Shown here piece after piece: positions 1 through 7,463 of a DNA stretch of 47,495 nt. The position numbers and the translations under genes are program-made. Below the pieces are notes generated by a model. The model was not told the origin of the DNA, ran no database searches, and was given only the letters and a program-made list of their open reading frames with translations. This DNA comes from an uncultured Slackia sp. (GTDB taxonomy: Bacteria; Actinomycetota; Coriobacteriia; Coriobacteriales; Eggerthellaceae): NCBI RefSeq assembly GCF_944321625.1, contig NZ_CALUMA010000040.1, forward strand, positions 1-47,495, in the 5' to 3' direction. Numbering within the stretch: position 1 is the stretch's first letter; each line of letters opens with the position of its first letter.

Positions 1-161
1 ACCATCCGCAGGATGCGCTGCAGTTTGCGCTGGTGTACGCCGCCGCGCTGCCGTTCGACATCGTGCACGGCGTTGCCACCGTGGTGTTCCTGTTGGCGCT
101 TTACGCCCCGTGGCATCGCAAGCTCGAACGCGTGAAGCGCAAATACGGAATCTCTGGCTGA
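1..161 (+). CDS. C-terminal end of a membrane protein, probably ECF transporter S component (partial)
   Basis: The window opens inside a gene, read in the frame starting at base 3 and ending in TGA at 159-161. About 52 residues are visible: a hydrophobic segment around LPFDIVHGVATVVFLLALYA followed by a basic cytoplasmic tail (HRKLERVKRKYGISG). A final helix beginning D(I/L)xHG and ending in a tail close to LERVRRKYG is what I recall from substrate-binding S components of energy-coupling factor vitamin/nucleobase transporters. The nucleobase-type permease that follows makes an uptake role credible. With only the tail visible, another polytopic membrane family cannot be excluded. Confidence 0.5.
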   Translation, partial: HPQDALQFALVYAAALPFDIVHGVATVVFLLALYAPWHRKLERVKRKYGISG

Positions 162-504
162 GTTTGGCCCCGGCAATAGAATCGGCCTTCCATACATCCC
201 ATGCATCATTTGGCGTTAACCAACTTTTAATATACGCAAACATGCATATTTGCCTGGACATACACACTGGCGCTTCGCTGTGCTAAACTGCCTGCAATCG
301 CATGGATGCCGGAACATTTCCAGCATGTTTGGGCGTGCATGCGATGCGTCGCGGGAAAAGGCGGCCCGCGGGTGTTTCGAAGTGAGAATGCGTGGAAAAG
401 CAGGCATAGGCGAAAATGCCGGCGAATCCAGGATGACGACTTGCGGATGCTCCGAGCGGCCCTCATCTGCGATGGGTAGTGCAATCGACAAGAAGGGGAC
501 CATC
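162..504 (+). other. 343-bp intergenic region before the NCS1 permease
   Basis: No gene is supported here; an in-frame upstream ATG for the permease (250) gives an unlikely polar N-terminus. Two imperfect palindromes stand out: 236-253 (GCAAA-C-ATGCAT-A-TTTGC) and 306-326 (ATGC-c-GGAA-cat-TTCC-a-GCAT). Both have the shape of repressor operators. A GC-rich hairpin (CGCGGG/CCCGCG) lies near 351-376. A TTGGCG/TATACG pair at 210-236 has only a 15-bp spacer and is a weak promoter candidate. I looked for the conserved core of a purine riboswitch and did not see it. Confidence 0.4.
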
Positions 505-1848
505 ATGTCATCCGAATCTGAGGTCATGAGCTTCGACGCCGAGAGCATGCACGTGGACGAATCCGAACGCCGCGGCCTATGGCCGCTTACGGTCATCTGG
601 ATCGGCAACGCGTTCAACGTTTCCACGCTCATGACGGGCGCCGCGCTGGGTGCCGCGCTCACGCTCGCGGACAGCTTCCTTGCCGCCGTCATCGGCTTCG
701 GCATCATTTCCGCCTACATGGCGTTCATCGCAATGGAGTCTGCCGACGTGGGACTTCCCACCTCCGCCATGTCCACCGCCGCGCTAGGCAAATCCGGCGG
801 TCGCTACCTGATCAGTCTCGTGGTGGGCATCGCGCTCATCGGTTGGTTCGGCGTTCAGGCGGCCGTGTGCGGCTCGTCGTTCTCGGTGGCCATGCTCGAG
901 CTCACCGGCATGGATATCCCCGTGTGGATCCCTTCGGTGGTGCTGGGCGCGCTGATGCTCGTCTCCGCCGTGTACGGCTTCGACGGCGTGAAGTGGGTTA
1001 ACTACATCGCGCTGCCGCTCCTGTTCGTCATCTGCATGTACGGCTTGATCGTGTCCATCGCGGGCGTTGGCATGGACAGCGTGTTCAACTACGTGCCCGT
1101 CGAGGGCATGGGCCTGGTTGCCGGCATCAACATCTCCGTCGGCCTGTTCGCGCTGGGCGGTGCCACCATCGGCGACTTCACGCGCTATGCCAAGAGCCGT
1201 CGCGATTCCGTCATCTCTTCCGTGGGCGGCGTGTGGCCCGCCAACGTCGTCGTGATGATGATGGGCGCCATCCTCGCCATCGTCGTCCCCGAGTCCGGCG
1301 GCGACATCACGCTCATCATGAGCGGTCTGGGCCTTGCCGTCATCGGCATGGTCGCGCTTATCGCCAGCACCTGGACGGTCAACGTGTCCAACGCGTATTC
1401 CGCCGGCTTGGCCTTCGCTGTTATGGTGAACAAGGGCGAGCGCGGCTACAAGATTTCCACCATCATCTCCGGTATCGTGGGCATCGTACTGGCGGCCGCC
1501 GGCATCATGGACTACTTCACGTTCTTCCTGACGCTGCTCTCCGCCATGATTCCCGCGCTGTCCGGCTCGATGATCGCCGACTACTGGTTCATCCGCAAGG
1601 CTCGCCCCGAGAACTTCAAGCCGCTCGACGGTGTGAGCGTTCCGGGCGTGGTGAGCTTCGTGGTGGGCGCGCTTATCGCCATGATCACCGGCGGCACCTT
1701 CGTGGGCACGCCGCTTGCCTTCTTGGACTTCCCGTTCTTCCTGGGTCCCGTGAACGGCATCGTGGTGTCCATGGTGCTCTACGTGCTCATCTACAAGGCC
1801 ATGAAGCTTCCTGCCTTCGACGGTAAGATCATGGTTGTGAGGAAATAA
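505..1848 (+). CDS. NCS1-family permease (cytosine/purine/hydantoin type, CodB-like)
   Basis: A 447-residue polytopic inner-membrane protein with about 12 predicted helices. The N-terminal half (WIGNAFNVSTLMTGAALGAA) and the interior GGATIGDFTRYAK match the nucleobase:cation symporter-1 family, which carries cytosine, purines, allantoin or hydantoins by Na+ or H+ symport. The ATG at 505 was chosen because AAGGGGA lies just upstream and the protein then starts near the first helix; the upstream in-frame ATG at 250 would add about 85 non-conserved residues. The neighbours downstream are ring-opening-type enzymes (two DUF917 proteins and a HyuA-type protein), so a hydantoin- or thiohydantoin-like substrate is at least as likely as cytosine. 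Substrate is inferred from context only. Confidence 0.9.
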   Translation: MSSESEVMSFDAESMHVDESERRGLWPLTVIWIGNAFNVSTLMTGAALGAALTLADSFLAAVIGFGIISAYMAFIAMESADVGLPTSAMSTAALGKSGGRYLISLVVGIALIGWFGVQAAVCGSSFSVAMLELTGMDIPVWIPSVVLGALMLVSAVYGFDGVKWVNYIALPLLFVICMYGLIVSIAGVGMDSVFNYVPVEGMGLVAGINISVGLFALGGATIGDFTRYAKSRRDSVISSVGGVWPANVVVMMMGAILAIVVPESGGDITLIMSGLGLAVIGMVALIASTWTVNVSNAYSAGLAFAVMVNKGERGYKISTIISGIVGIVLAAAGIMDYFTFFLTLLSAMIPALSGSMIADYWFIRKARPENFKPLDGVSVPGVVSFVVGALIAMITGGTFVGTPLAFLDFPFFLGPVNGIVVSMVLYVLIYKAMKLPAFDGKIMVVRK

Positions 1849-2089
1849 CAGAGCGCATGCGTCGTTGGGCCGCTACCGCGCTCTATTCGGTCAGAGTGGC
1901 GTATGATGTCCCTATCGACGCAATATACGGAAAACCGGGTGCGCGCGCGTTCCGCTTGGGGCGCCGCGCATCCTTGTGTTTGCGCGAAGCGTCTGGCCAT
2001 TGGGTACATTGCGCATCCAACATGGCTGGTCGCGTGCTCAAGCCGACGTGATGCGCGTTCGGCACGATTGAAGGAAAGTGAGGGGAAGC

Positions 2090-3205
2090 GTGCGAAAGAT
2101 CGGAATCGAAGATATCGACGATATCGCGCTCGGCTCGTCGCTGCTCGGATCGGGCGGTGGCGGAGACCCGTACATGGGTAGGCTCGAGGCTATCGCCGCC
2201 ATCAAAGAGCACGGCCCGGTGACGCTGCTCGACGTGGACGAGGTGCCCGACGAGTGGACCGTTGCCCCCATCTGTGGCGTGGGCGCTCCGAGCGTCTCGC
2301 TGGAGAAGGGAACCAACGGCATCGAATATCCCAAGGTGCGCGCCATGATGGAGCGCATGCTGGGCAAGAAGCTGGATGCGTTTCTGCTGTCCGAGGCGGG
2401 CGGCATGAATTCCATGGTGCCCATCAGCGCTGCGGCGCGCGCGGGCATGCCGCTGATTAACGCCGACGGCATGGGGCGTGCGTTCCCCGGCATCCAGCAG
2501 GACACGTTCAGCCTGAACGGCGTGTCCACCAACCCCTTCGTCATCGCTGACGAAAAGGGCAACTGCACGGTGCTCTACACCATCAACAACGACTGGACCG
2601 AGGAAATCGGCCGCGAGATCACGTCCGCTTCCGGCGGCCAGGTAACTACGCTTGCCAGCCCCATGACCGGCAAGAAGATGAAAACCAGCGTCGTGGTGGG
2701 CACCGTCGACTACGCTCAGAAGCTGGGGCGCATCATTCGCACCGCCTCCAACCAGGACAACCCCGAGGAATACTTCCTGCGCGAGAGCGGCGCGTACCGT
2801 TTCTTCAAGGGCAAGATCGCCGATGTGCTGCGCGAGACGCGCGAGGGCTTCAACTTCGGCAAGGCCGTGCTCGAGGGCATCGGCGAGGACAAGGGTAGCC
2901 AGGCGGTCGTGGAGTTCCAGAACGAGAACATCTACGCCGAGGTCGACGGCGTAATCGCCGCCACCGTGCCCGACCTCATCTGCATGGTGGATTCCGCCAC
3001 GTTCGTGCCCGTGACCACTGAGAACCTCAAGTACGGCAAGCGCGTGCTGGTGGTTGCGCTGCCGTGCGACCCTGCGTGGCGCACACCCGGCGGTTTGGAG
3101 CTTGCCGGTCCGCGCTGGTTCGGGCTGGATATGGATTACCGCCCGCTCGAGGAATGCTATGCGGACCACGTGGCGCGCAAGGCCGCCCAGAAGAAGGAGG
3201 CCTAA
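2090..3205 (+). CDS. DUF917 family protein, copy 1 (S-methyl-thiohydantoin desulfurase-like)
   Basis: A 371-residue soluble protein of the DUF917 family, whose Pfam name is S-methyl-thiohydantoin desulfurase; members also sit beside hydantoinases. Hallmarks are the glycine-rich GSGGGGDPYMG near residue 20, EAGGMNSMVPI, NADGMGRAFPGIQ and a C-terminal LPCDPAWRTPGGLELAGPR. The GTG at 2090 is chosen because it places VRKIGIEDI in register with MRKIGVQEI of the next gene; AAGGAAAG and AGGGGA precede it. It ends 2 bp before the ATG of copy 2, so the two are translationally close and roughly half identical by eye. Heteromer formation or division of substrates is possible. The actual substrate is unknown. 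Confidence 0.85.
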   Translation: MRKIGIEDIDDIALGSSLLGSGGGGDPYMGRLEAIAAIKEHGPVTLLDVDEVPDEWTVAPICGVGAPSVSLEKGTNGIEYPKVRAMMERMLGKKLDAFLLSEAGGMNSMVPISAAARAGMPLINADGMGRAFPGIQQDTFSLNGVSTNPFVIADEKGNCTVLYTINNDWTEEIGREITSASGGQVTTLASPMTGKKMKTSVVVGTVDYAQKLGRIIRTASNQDNPEEYFLRESGAYRFFKGKIADVLRETREGFNFGKAVLEGIGEDKGSQAVVEFQNENIYAEVDGVIAATVPDLICMVDSATFVPVTTENLKYGKRVLVVALPCDPAWRTPGGLELAGPRWFGLDMDYRPLEECYADHVARKAAQKKEA

Positions 3206-3207
3206 TC

Positions 3208-4302
3208 ATGCGTAAGATTGGCGTTCAAGAGATCGAAGACATCGCCCTGGGCGCGGCGCTTCTGGGCGCAGGCGGCGGCGGAGACCCCTACATCGGCAAG
3301 CTTCTGGCCATCGGCGCCGTAAAGGAATGCGGCGAGGTGAGCCTCATCGACGTGGATGAGCTTTCCGACGATGATATCGTGGTGCCTGTGGCAAGCGTGG
3401 GCGCGCCCACCATCCTCACCGAGAAGGGCGTGGGCGAGAGCGAGTTCGATCGCCTGCTCGATATGATTTCGACCTATTACGGCAAGAAGGTCACGGCCGT
3501 TATGCCCATCGAGGCCGGCGGCGTGAACTCCATGCTGCCCATCGCCGCGGCGGCGCGCCTGGGCCTTCCCATGGTGGACGTGGACGGCATGGGCCGCGCG
3601 TTCCCCGAAATCCAGATGGTCACGTTCTCCATCGGCGACATCTCGGCCAGCCCTATGATTTTCATCGATGAAAAGGGCAACCTGGGTCTCATGGAAACTG
3701 TCACCAACAAGTGGGTGGAGAACATCTGCCGCGCCGGCTGCACCGCATGCGGCGGCAGCGTGGTGAGCGTGGAATACGTGATGACCGCTGACCAGGTGAA
3801 AGAGTACGGCGTGCGCGGCATCGTGACCTACAGCGAGGAGCTAGGTCGCACCATCCGCGCCATCAAGAACTGCCCCGAAGGCATGACGCCCGAGCAGTAC
3901 TTCCTGGAGTACACCAAGGGATATCGCCTGTTCAAGGGCAAGATTGCTGATGTGCTGCGCGAGACGCGCGGCGGCTTCAACTTCGGCCGCGTGGTGCTGG
4001 AGGGCATCGGCGAGGACAAGGGCGGCGAGGCGCAGATCGAGTTCCAGAACGAGAATCTGTGCTGCACGGTGAACGGCACGATCGTTGCCACCGCGCCCGA
4101 CCTGATTTGCCTGGTGGACACCGAGACGTTCACCCCCGTGCCCACCGACGCGCTCAAGTACGGCAAGCGCGTGCTGGCCGTGGGTCTGCCGTGCTACCAC
4201 CTGTGGCGCACGGAGCGCGGCCTCGAGCTCGTAGGCCCGCGTTACTTCGGCATCGATACGGATTACATTCCGGTTGAGGAGCGGGTGAAGGAGTTGGTGT
4301 AA
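3208..4302 (+). CDS. DUF917 family protein, copy 2 (S-methyl-thiohydantoin desulfurase-like)
   Basis: A 364-residue paralogue of the preceding gene, starting at ATG 3208 behind a strong AGAAGGAGG (3191-3199). It shares the landmarks GAGGGGDPYIG, EAGGVNSMLPI, DVDGMGRAFPEIQ, KGKIADVLRETRGGFNFG and a C-terminal LPCYHLWRTERGLELVGPR. The shared long KGKIADVLRETR block and the identical spacing of motifs show a tandem duplication, while many substitutions elsewhere argue that both copies are kept under selection. It is followed by a large inverted repeat and then the HyuA-type gene. Role in (thio)hydantoin breakdown is inferred from family naming and neighbours. Confidence 0.85.
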   Translation: MRKIGVQEIEDIALGAALLGAGGGGDPYIGKLLAIGAVKECGEVSLIDVDELSDDDIVVPVASVGAPTILTEKGVGESEFDRLLDMISTYYGKKVTAVMPIEAGGVNSMLPIAAAARLGLPMVDVDGMGRAFPEIQMVTFSIGDISASPMIFIDEKGNLGLMETVTNKWVENICRAGCTACGGSVVSVEYVMTADQVKEYGVRGIVTYSEELGRTIRAIKNCPEGMTPEQYFLEYTKGYRLFKGKIADVLRETRGGFNFGRVVLEGIGEDKGGEAQIEFQNENLCCTVNGTIVATAPDLICLVDTETFTPVPTDALKYGKRVLAVGLPCYHLWRTERGLELVGPRYFGIDTDYIPVEERVKELV

Positions 4303-4312
4303 CGATGCCCGA

Positions 4313-4425
4313 GTTCGGGACTGGCAGGGCACCCCATGCTCAAACAGTCCTGGCTCGCGCAAACACCCCACTGGGGTGTTTGGCTCGTGCGGAACTGCGC
4401 GTGGGATGTCCTGCCAGTCCCGAAC
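4313..4425. repeat. Nested inverted repeat with palindromic core
   Basis: Outer arms of 27 nt (4313-4339 and 4399-4425) match at 24 positions when one is reverse complemented; both carry GTTCGGGACTGGCAGG. The centre holds a perfect hairpin at 4360-4382 (CAAACACCCC / act / GGGGTGTTTG). It fills the gap between the second DUF917 gene and the HyuA-type gene. It has no clear T-tract, so it is not an ordinary terminator. The core recurs at 8777-8799. Confidence 0.85.
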
Positions 4426-4489
4426 GAAGCCGCAATTGGTACTATCCGACAAGCTTGAATATTCTGAAGCTTGATTGCCAGGAGGAACA

Positions 4490-6049
4490 ATGTACAAGTT
4501 GGGAATTGACGTTGGCGGCACCAACACCGACGCGGTGCTGATCGACGAGAACTTGAACGTGGTGGCAGCTATCAAGAACCCCACCTCGGGCGACATCTAC
4601 GAGGGTATCATGGGCGCCGTGGATGCGGTGCTTGCTGAGAGCGGCGTTGACCGCACCCAGATCACGCAGGCGATGCTCGGCACCACGCAGTGCACGAACG
4701 CTATCGTAGAGCGCAAGGGCTTGGCCCCTATCGCCATTCTGCGCATCGGCGCACCGGCGAGCGTGGGCATTCCGCCCATGGTCGATTGGGCGGAGGATAT
4801 CGCAGCTGTGGCCGTTGACCACGCCATCATCGGCGGAGGCTTCGAGTTCGACGGCAAGCGTTTGGCCGAGTTCGACGAGGAGGCCTGCCGTTCCTTCTTT
4901 GAGGGCGTAGCGGGCAAGGTGGGCGCTGTGGCGATCAGCTGCGTGTTCTCCACCGTGCGCAACGACGACGAGCTGCGTGCCGCCGAGATCGCTCGCGAGG
5001 TCTTGGGCGACGACGTGCATGTGTCCATCTCTTCCGAAATTGGCTCGATGGGCCTGGTCGAGCGTGAGAACGCGACCATTCTGAACGCGGCGCTGCACAA
5101 GGTGGCAGAGCGTTTCACCGAGGGCTTTGCAAAGAGCTTGGAGGAGCGCGGCATCGTGAACGCCGAAGTATACCTGTCGCAAAACGACGGCACGCTCATG
5201 ACCATCGAGCATGCGCGCCAGTACCCCATCCTCACCATCGCATGCGGCCCTACCAACTCCATCCGCGGTGCGAGCTACCTGTCGCGCATGGATGACGCCA
5301 TCGTGATCGACGTGGGTGGCACCACCACCGACCTGGGCGTGCTCTCCAGCGGTTTTCCGCGTGAGAGCGGCGTGGCTGTGACTATCGGCGGCGTGCGCAC
5401 GAACTTCCGCATGCCCGACGTGATCTCCATCGGCCTGGGCGGCGGCTCGATCGTGCGCCAGCGCGAGGACGGCACCGTAACCGTGGGCCCCGATTCGGTG
5501 GGTTATGAGATCACCAAGCGCGCGCTGGTGTTCGGCGGCGACACCATGACCGCAACCGACATCGCCGTGCGCCTGGGCATGGCCGAGGTGGGCGACGCCT
5601 CCAAGGTGGCTGACATCGACGAGGAACTTGCCACCAAGGCGCTCGCCGCGATGCGCGAGATGGTGGAAGAGGGCATCGACATGATGAAGGTGTCCAACGA
5701 AGACATCGACGCTATCCTGGTGGGCGGTGGCTGCATCATTCTGCCTACCGACCTCGCCGGCACCGCTAAGTGTGTCAAGCCCGAGCATTCCGGCTGCGCG
5801 AACGCCATCGGCTCGGCCATCTCCAAGGTGAGCGGCACCTACGAGGCGCTTGTCGACTACGACGTCACGCCGCGCGAGGAGGCCCTGGCCCATGCGCGCG
5901 CTGCCGCCATCGAGGAGGCCGTGAAGGCCGGCGCCGTGCGTGAAACGGTGGAGATCATCGATTCCGAGGACGTGCCTCTGCAGTACTATCCCGGCCACAC
6001 CAACCGCGTAAAGGTGAAGGCTGCAGGCGAGCTTGTTTCGATGGCTTAA
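4490..6049 (+). CDS. Hydantoinase/oxoprolinase family protein (HyuA-type, ASKHA ATPase fold)
   Basis: A 519-residue protein of the hydantoinase A/oxoprolinase family, cytoplasmic enzymes that open five-membered lactam or hydantoin rings, usually with ATP. It begins YKLGIDVGGTNTDAVLID, the phosphate-1 loop of the ASKHA fold. It has a second glycine-rich nucleotide motif (VIDVGGTTTDLGVL, about residue 270) and a late GGG around VGGGCIILP. The ATG at 4490 follows a near-perfect AGGAGGAA (4480-4487). It is shorter than fused prokaryotic HyuA subunits (about 680 aa) and no HyuB-type partner is seen. Its stop codon lies in the loop of a 12-bp hairpin. The neighbouring DUF917 pair and permease suggest one pathway. 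Confidence 0.88.
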   Translation: MYKLGIDVGGTNTDAVLIDENLNVVAAIKNPTSGDIYEGIMGAVDAVLAESGVDRTQITQAMLGTTQCTNAIVERKGLAPIAILRIGAPASVGIPPMVDWAEDIAAVAVDHAIIGGGFEFDGKRLAEFDEEACRSFFEGVAGKVGAVAISCVFSTVRNDDELRAAEIAREVLGDDVHVSISSEIGSMGLVERENATILNAALHKVAERFTEGFAKSLEERGIVNAEVYLSQNDGTLMTIEHARQYPILTIACGPTNSIRGASYLSRMDDAIVIDVGGTTTDLGVLSSGFPRESGVAVTIGGVRTNFRMPDVISIGLGGGSIVRQREDGTVTVGPDSVGYEITKRALVFGGDTMTATDIAVRLGMAEVGDASKVADIDEELATKALAAMREMVEEGIDMMKVSNEDIDAILVGGGCIILPTDLAGTAKCVKPEHSGCANAIGSAISKVSGTYEALVDYDVTPREEALAHARAAAIEEAVKAGAVRETVEIIDSEDVPLQYYPGHTNRVKVKAAGELVSMA

Positions 6050-6062
6050 CAGCCATCGAAAC
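6035..6062 (+). terminator. Stem-loop enclosing the stop codon of the HyuA-type gene
   Basis: A perfect 12-bp stem, GTTTCGATGGCT (6035-6046) with AGCCATCGAAAC (6051-6062), has the loop TAAC that contains the TAA stop. There is no T-tract after it, so intrinsic termination is doubtful; RNA 3'-end protection is an alternative. Confidence 0.5.
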
Positions 6063-6133
6063 TACTCGGTGAGACGCTGCGACGTTGCGGCTGGCTCTCG
6101 TTGAGAGAGTGGGATTTTGAGTAAGGAGGAAGC

Positions 6134-6823
6134 ATGGTCGCGTTTGGTTCGGTTGACGAAGCGGCCCGTGCGTTGCGTGCGGGGCAGGCGGCCGTGTTTC
6201 CTACCGATACGGTGTATGGCATCGGTGTCGCGGTGACGCGAGCCGCCTCGCCGATTGAGGTCTATGATGCCAAGCGTCGCGACCATGACAAGCCGCTGCC
6301 GTGGCTGGTGGACGGTCTGACTGCGCTCGACATGTTTGGACATGATGTGCCGGAATACGCGCGTGCGCTTGCGAGGGCTTATTGGCCTGGCCAGTTGACG
6401 CTCATCGTGCCCGCTAGTTCTGCTGTGCCGCGCGAATTCGGCGCGGAGAATCGCACGGTTGCCCTGCGCATGCCCGATGACGCCACGGCGCTCGAACTCA
6501 TCGCGCGCGCGGGATGTCCCATTGCCAACTCGAGCGCGAATTTCCAGGGGCACACGCCTCCGCAGTCGTATGCCGACATCGATCCCGATTTCTTGGCGCA
6601 GCTCGCGGCATCGTGTGGCGATGATGCGCCTCGCAGCGGTGTATCGTCCACCATCGTCGATTGCACGGGAGGCGTACCGCGCGTCGTGCGTGTGGGGGTC
6701 GTCTCAGAAGAAGACATTGTGCGCGTGTGCGCAGGGGCAACCCAGGCGAACGACCATACAGCACACGTCAAGAGCACACGACAAGGAGACTGTTCGTGGA
6801 TAAACAGCGACGCAAAGAGCTAA
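6134..6823 (+). CDS. Sua5/YciO/YrdC family protein, probable L-threonylcarbamoyladenylate synthase
   Basis: A 229-residue cytoplasmic protein with the YrdC fold. The enzyme makes threonylcarbamoyl-AMP for the t6A modification of ANN-decoding tRNAs. Visible motifs are the N-terminal AVFPTDTVYGIG, KRRDHDKPLPWLV, WPGQLTLIVPA, VALRMPDD, and the CPIANSSANFQGHTPP block, followed by SSTIVDCTGGVPRVVRVG. It starts at ATG 6134 behind AAGGAGGA. Its last 28 bp overlap the start of the GIY-YIG gene. The tail after RVGVVSEED is poorly conserved and it lacks the extra Sua5 domain, so YrdC-like is the safer name. Confidence 0.88.
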   Translation: MVAFGSVDEAARALRAGQAAVFPTDTVYGIGVAVTRAASPIEVYDAKRRDHDKPLPWLVDGLTALDMFGHDVPEYARALARAYWPGQLTLIVPASSAVPREFGAENRTVALRMPDDATALELIARAGCPIANSSANFQGHTPPQSYADIDPDFLAQLAASCGDDAPRSGVSSTIVDCTGGVPRVVRVGVVSEEDIVRVCAGATQANDHTAHVKSTRQGDCSWINSDAKS

Positions 6824-7140
6824 TCGGGGAATATAAAACGCGCCAGCCGGAAATGGGCGTGGTTTCCTATGTTTGCACCATGACGGGCGAGATGTTTTTG
6901 AGCGCGGCGAAAGACACCAAGGCCGATGTGAACAGCACGTTGACCAAGCTCGAGAGCGGGTTTCATCCCAACAAACGTCTTTTGGAACTTTGGAAGGAAT
7001 ATGGCCGCGATGGATTCGTCATTTCAACGCTGGAGACACTCGAATACGAGGATGGCGTTGAAGACTACACCCAGGATTTAGAAGTTCTGCGCGATGAGCT
7101 GCTCGTTCAGAATCCGGGTGCCAAAAAGGTGTGGCGTTAG
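6796..7140 (+). CDS. Small GIY-YIG-like family protein
   Basis: A 114-residue protein starting at GTG 6796 behind AAGGAGA, inside the 3' end of the YrdC gene. Its layout fits the small family annotated as GIY-YIG nuclease-like: a basic N-terminus (MDKQRRKELIGEYKTRQPEMG), a strand with VVSYVCTMTGEMF where the GIY and YIG strands are expected, then NKRLLELWKEYGRDGFVISTLE and an acidic helix. Canonical GIY and YIG tripeptides are absent and a catalytic arginine is not obvious, so nuclease activity is doubtful. Translation coupling to the upstream gene is implied by the overlap. Confidence 0.7.
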   Translation: MDKQRRKELIGEYKTRQPEMGVVSYVCTMTGEMFLSAAKDTKADVNSTLTKLESGFHPNKRLLELWKEYGRDGFVISTLETLEYEDGVEDYTQDLEVLRDELLVQNPGAKKVWR

Positions 7141-7167
7141 CGATCGCGACCAATTATACGATAACAA

Positions 7168-7193
7168 AAGAAGGGGCTCTCGGGCCCCTTCTT
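7168..7193 (-). terminator. Terminator, better suited to minus-strand transcription
   Basis: A perfect 10-bp stem, AAGAAGGGGC (7168-7177) with GCCCCTTCTT (7184-7193). Read on the minus strand it is followed by TTGTTAT and preceded by no T-run on the plus side. It therefore serves leftward transcription best, although it lies just past the GIY-YIG stop and may act both ways. Confidence 0.65.
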
Positions 7194-7230
7194 CGCGCGT
7201 GCGGACGAATGTGGCGCTGCTGCTCCGTGA

Positions 7231-7326
7231 CTAATGCATCTTCTGGGCGAGTTCCATCATGTTCTTTGTCAGATTGTGAAGCGACGCCTGCGCCTGCGGT
7301 CGCGTGCGATCGATGAACGTTTTCAT
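7231..7326 (-). CDS. Possible small protein, 31 residues
   Basis: A minus-strand ORF from ATG at 7326-7324 to TAG at 7233-7231. It would encode MKTFIDRTRPQAQASLHN followed by LTKNMMELAQKMH, a helix-like amphipathic sequence. It lies 38 bp before the leftward-oriented terminator at 7168-7193, which supports a transcript. No good ribosome binding site is visible and the in-frame stop lies 12 bp upstream of the ATG. It may be a remnant of a longer gene. I do not recognise a family. Confidence 0.3.
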   Translation of the reverse strand: MKTFIDRTRPQAQASLHNLTKNMMELAQKMH

Positions 7327-7391
7327 GCGCAATCCGATTCAAAGGTGCACAGGACCTCGGCAAGTTTTCTTTCTCCGCTAAAGGGGTATTC

Positions 7392-7442
7392 GGCAAGAAT
7401 CCGGCAAGGTGCGGGCAAGGTTTGGGAAAGGGTTTGGCAAGG
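7392..7442 (+). promoter_or_regulatory. Five direct repeats at exact 11-nt period upstream of prepilin peptidase
   Basis: GGCAAG-type heptamers start at 7392, 7403, 7414, 7425 (GGAAAGG variant) and 7436, an exact 11-nt spacing, ending 21 bp before the ATG at 7464. Heptamers with 4-bp spacers on one helix face resemble binding sites of OmpR-fold regulators, including SARP-type activators of actinobacteria. Function is inferred. Confidence 0.5.
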
Positions 7443-7463
7443 TTTGCAAGCTAGCCTATTCCC

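Noticed and set aside
162..504. A purine or other riboswitch ahead of the NCS1 permease
   Set aside because: Nucleobase transport genes often have one, but the conserved core sequences were not found; only palindromes are visible.
4442..5998. A 518-codon minus-strand ORF across the HyuA-type gene
   Set aside because: It is a shadow with no family motifs; the plus-strand gene has a strong ribosome binding site and ATPase motifs.
7392..7442. A CRISPR array
   Set aside because: The 11-nt units with 4-nt spacers are far too short, and no cas gene is present.
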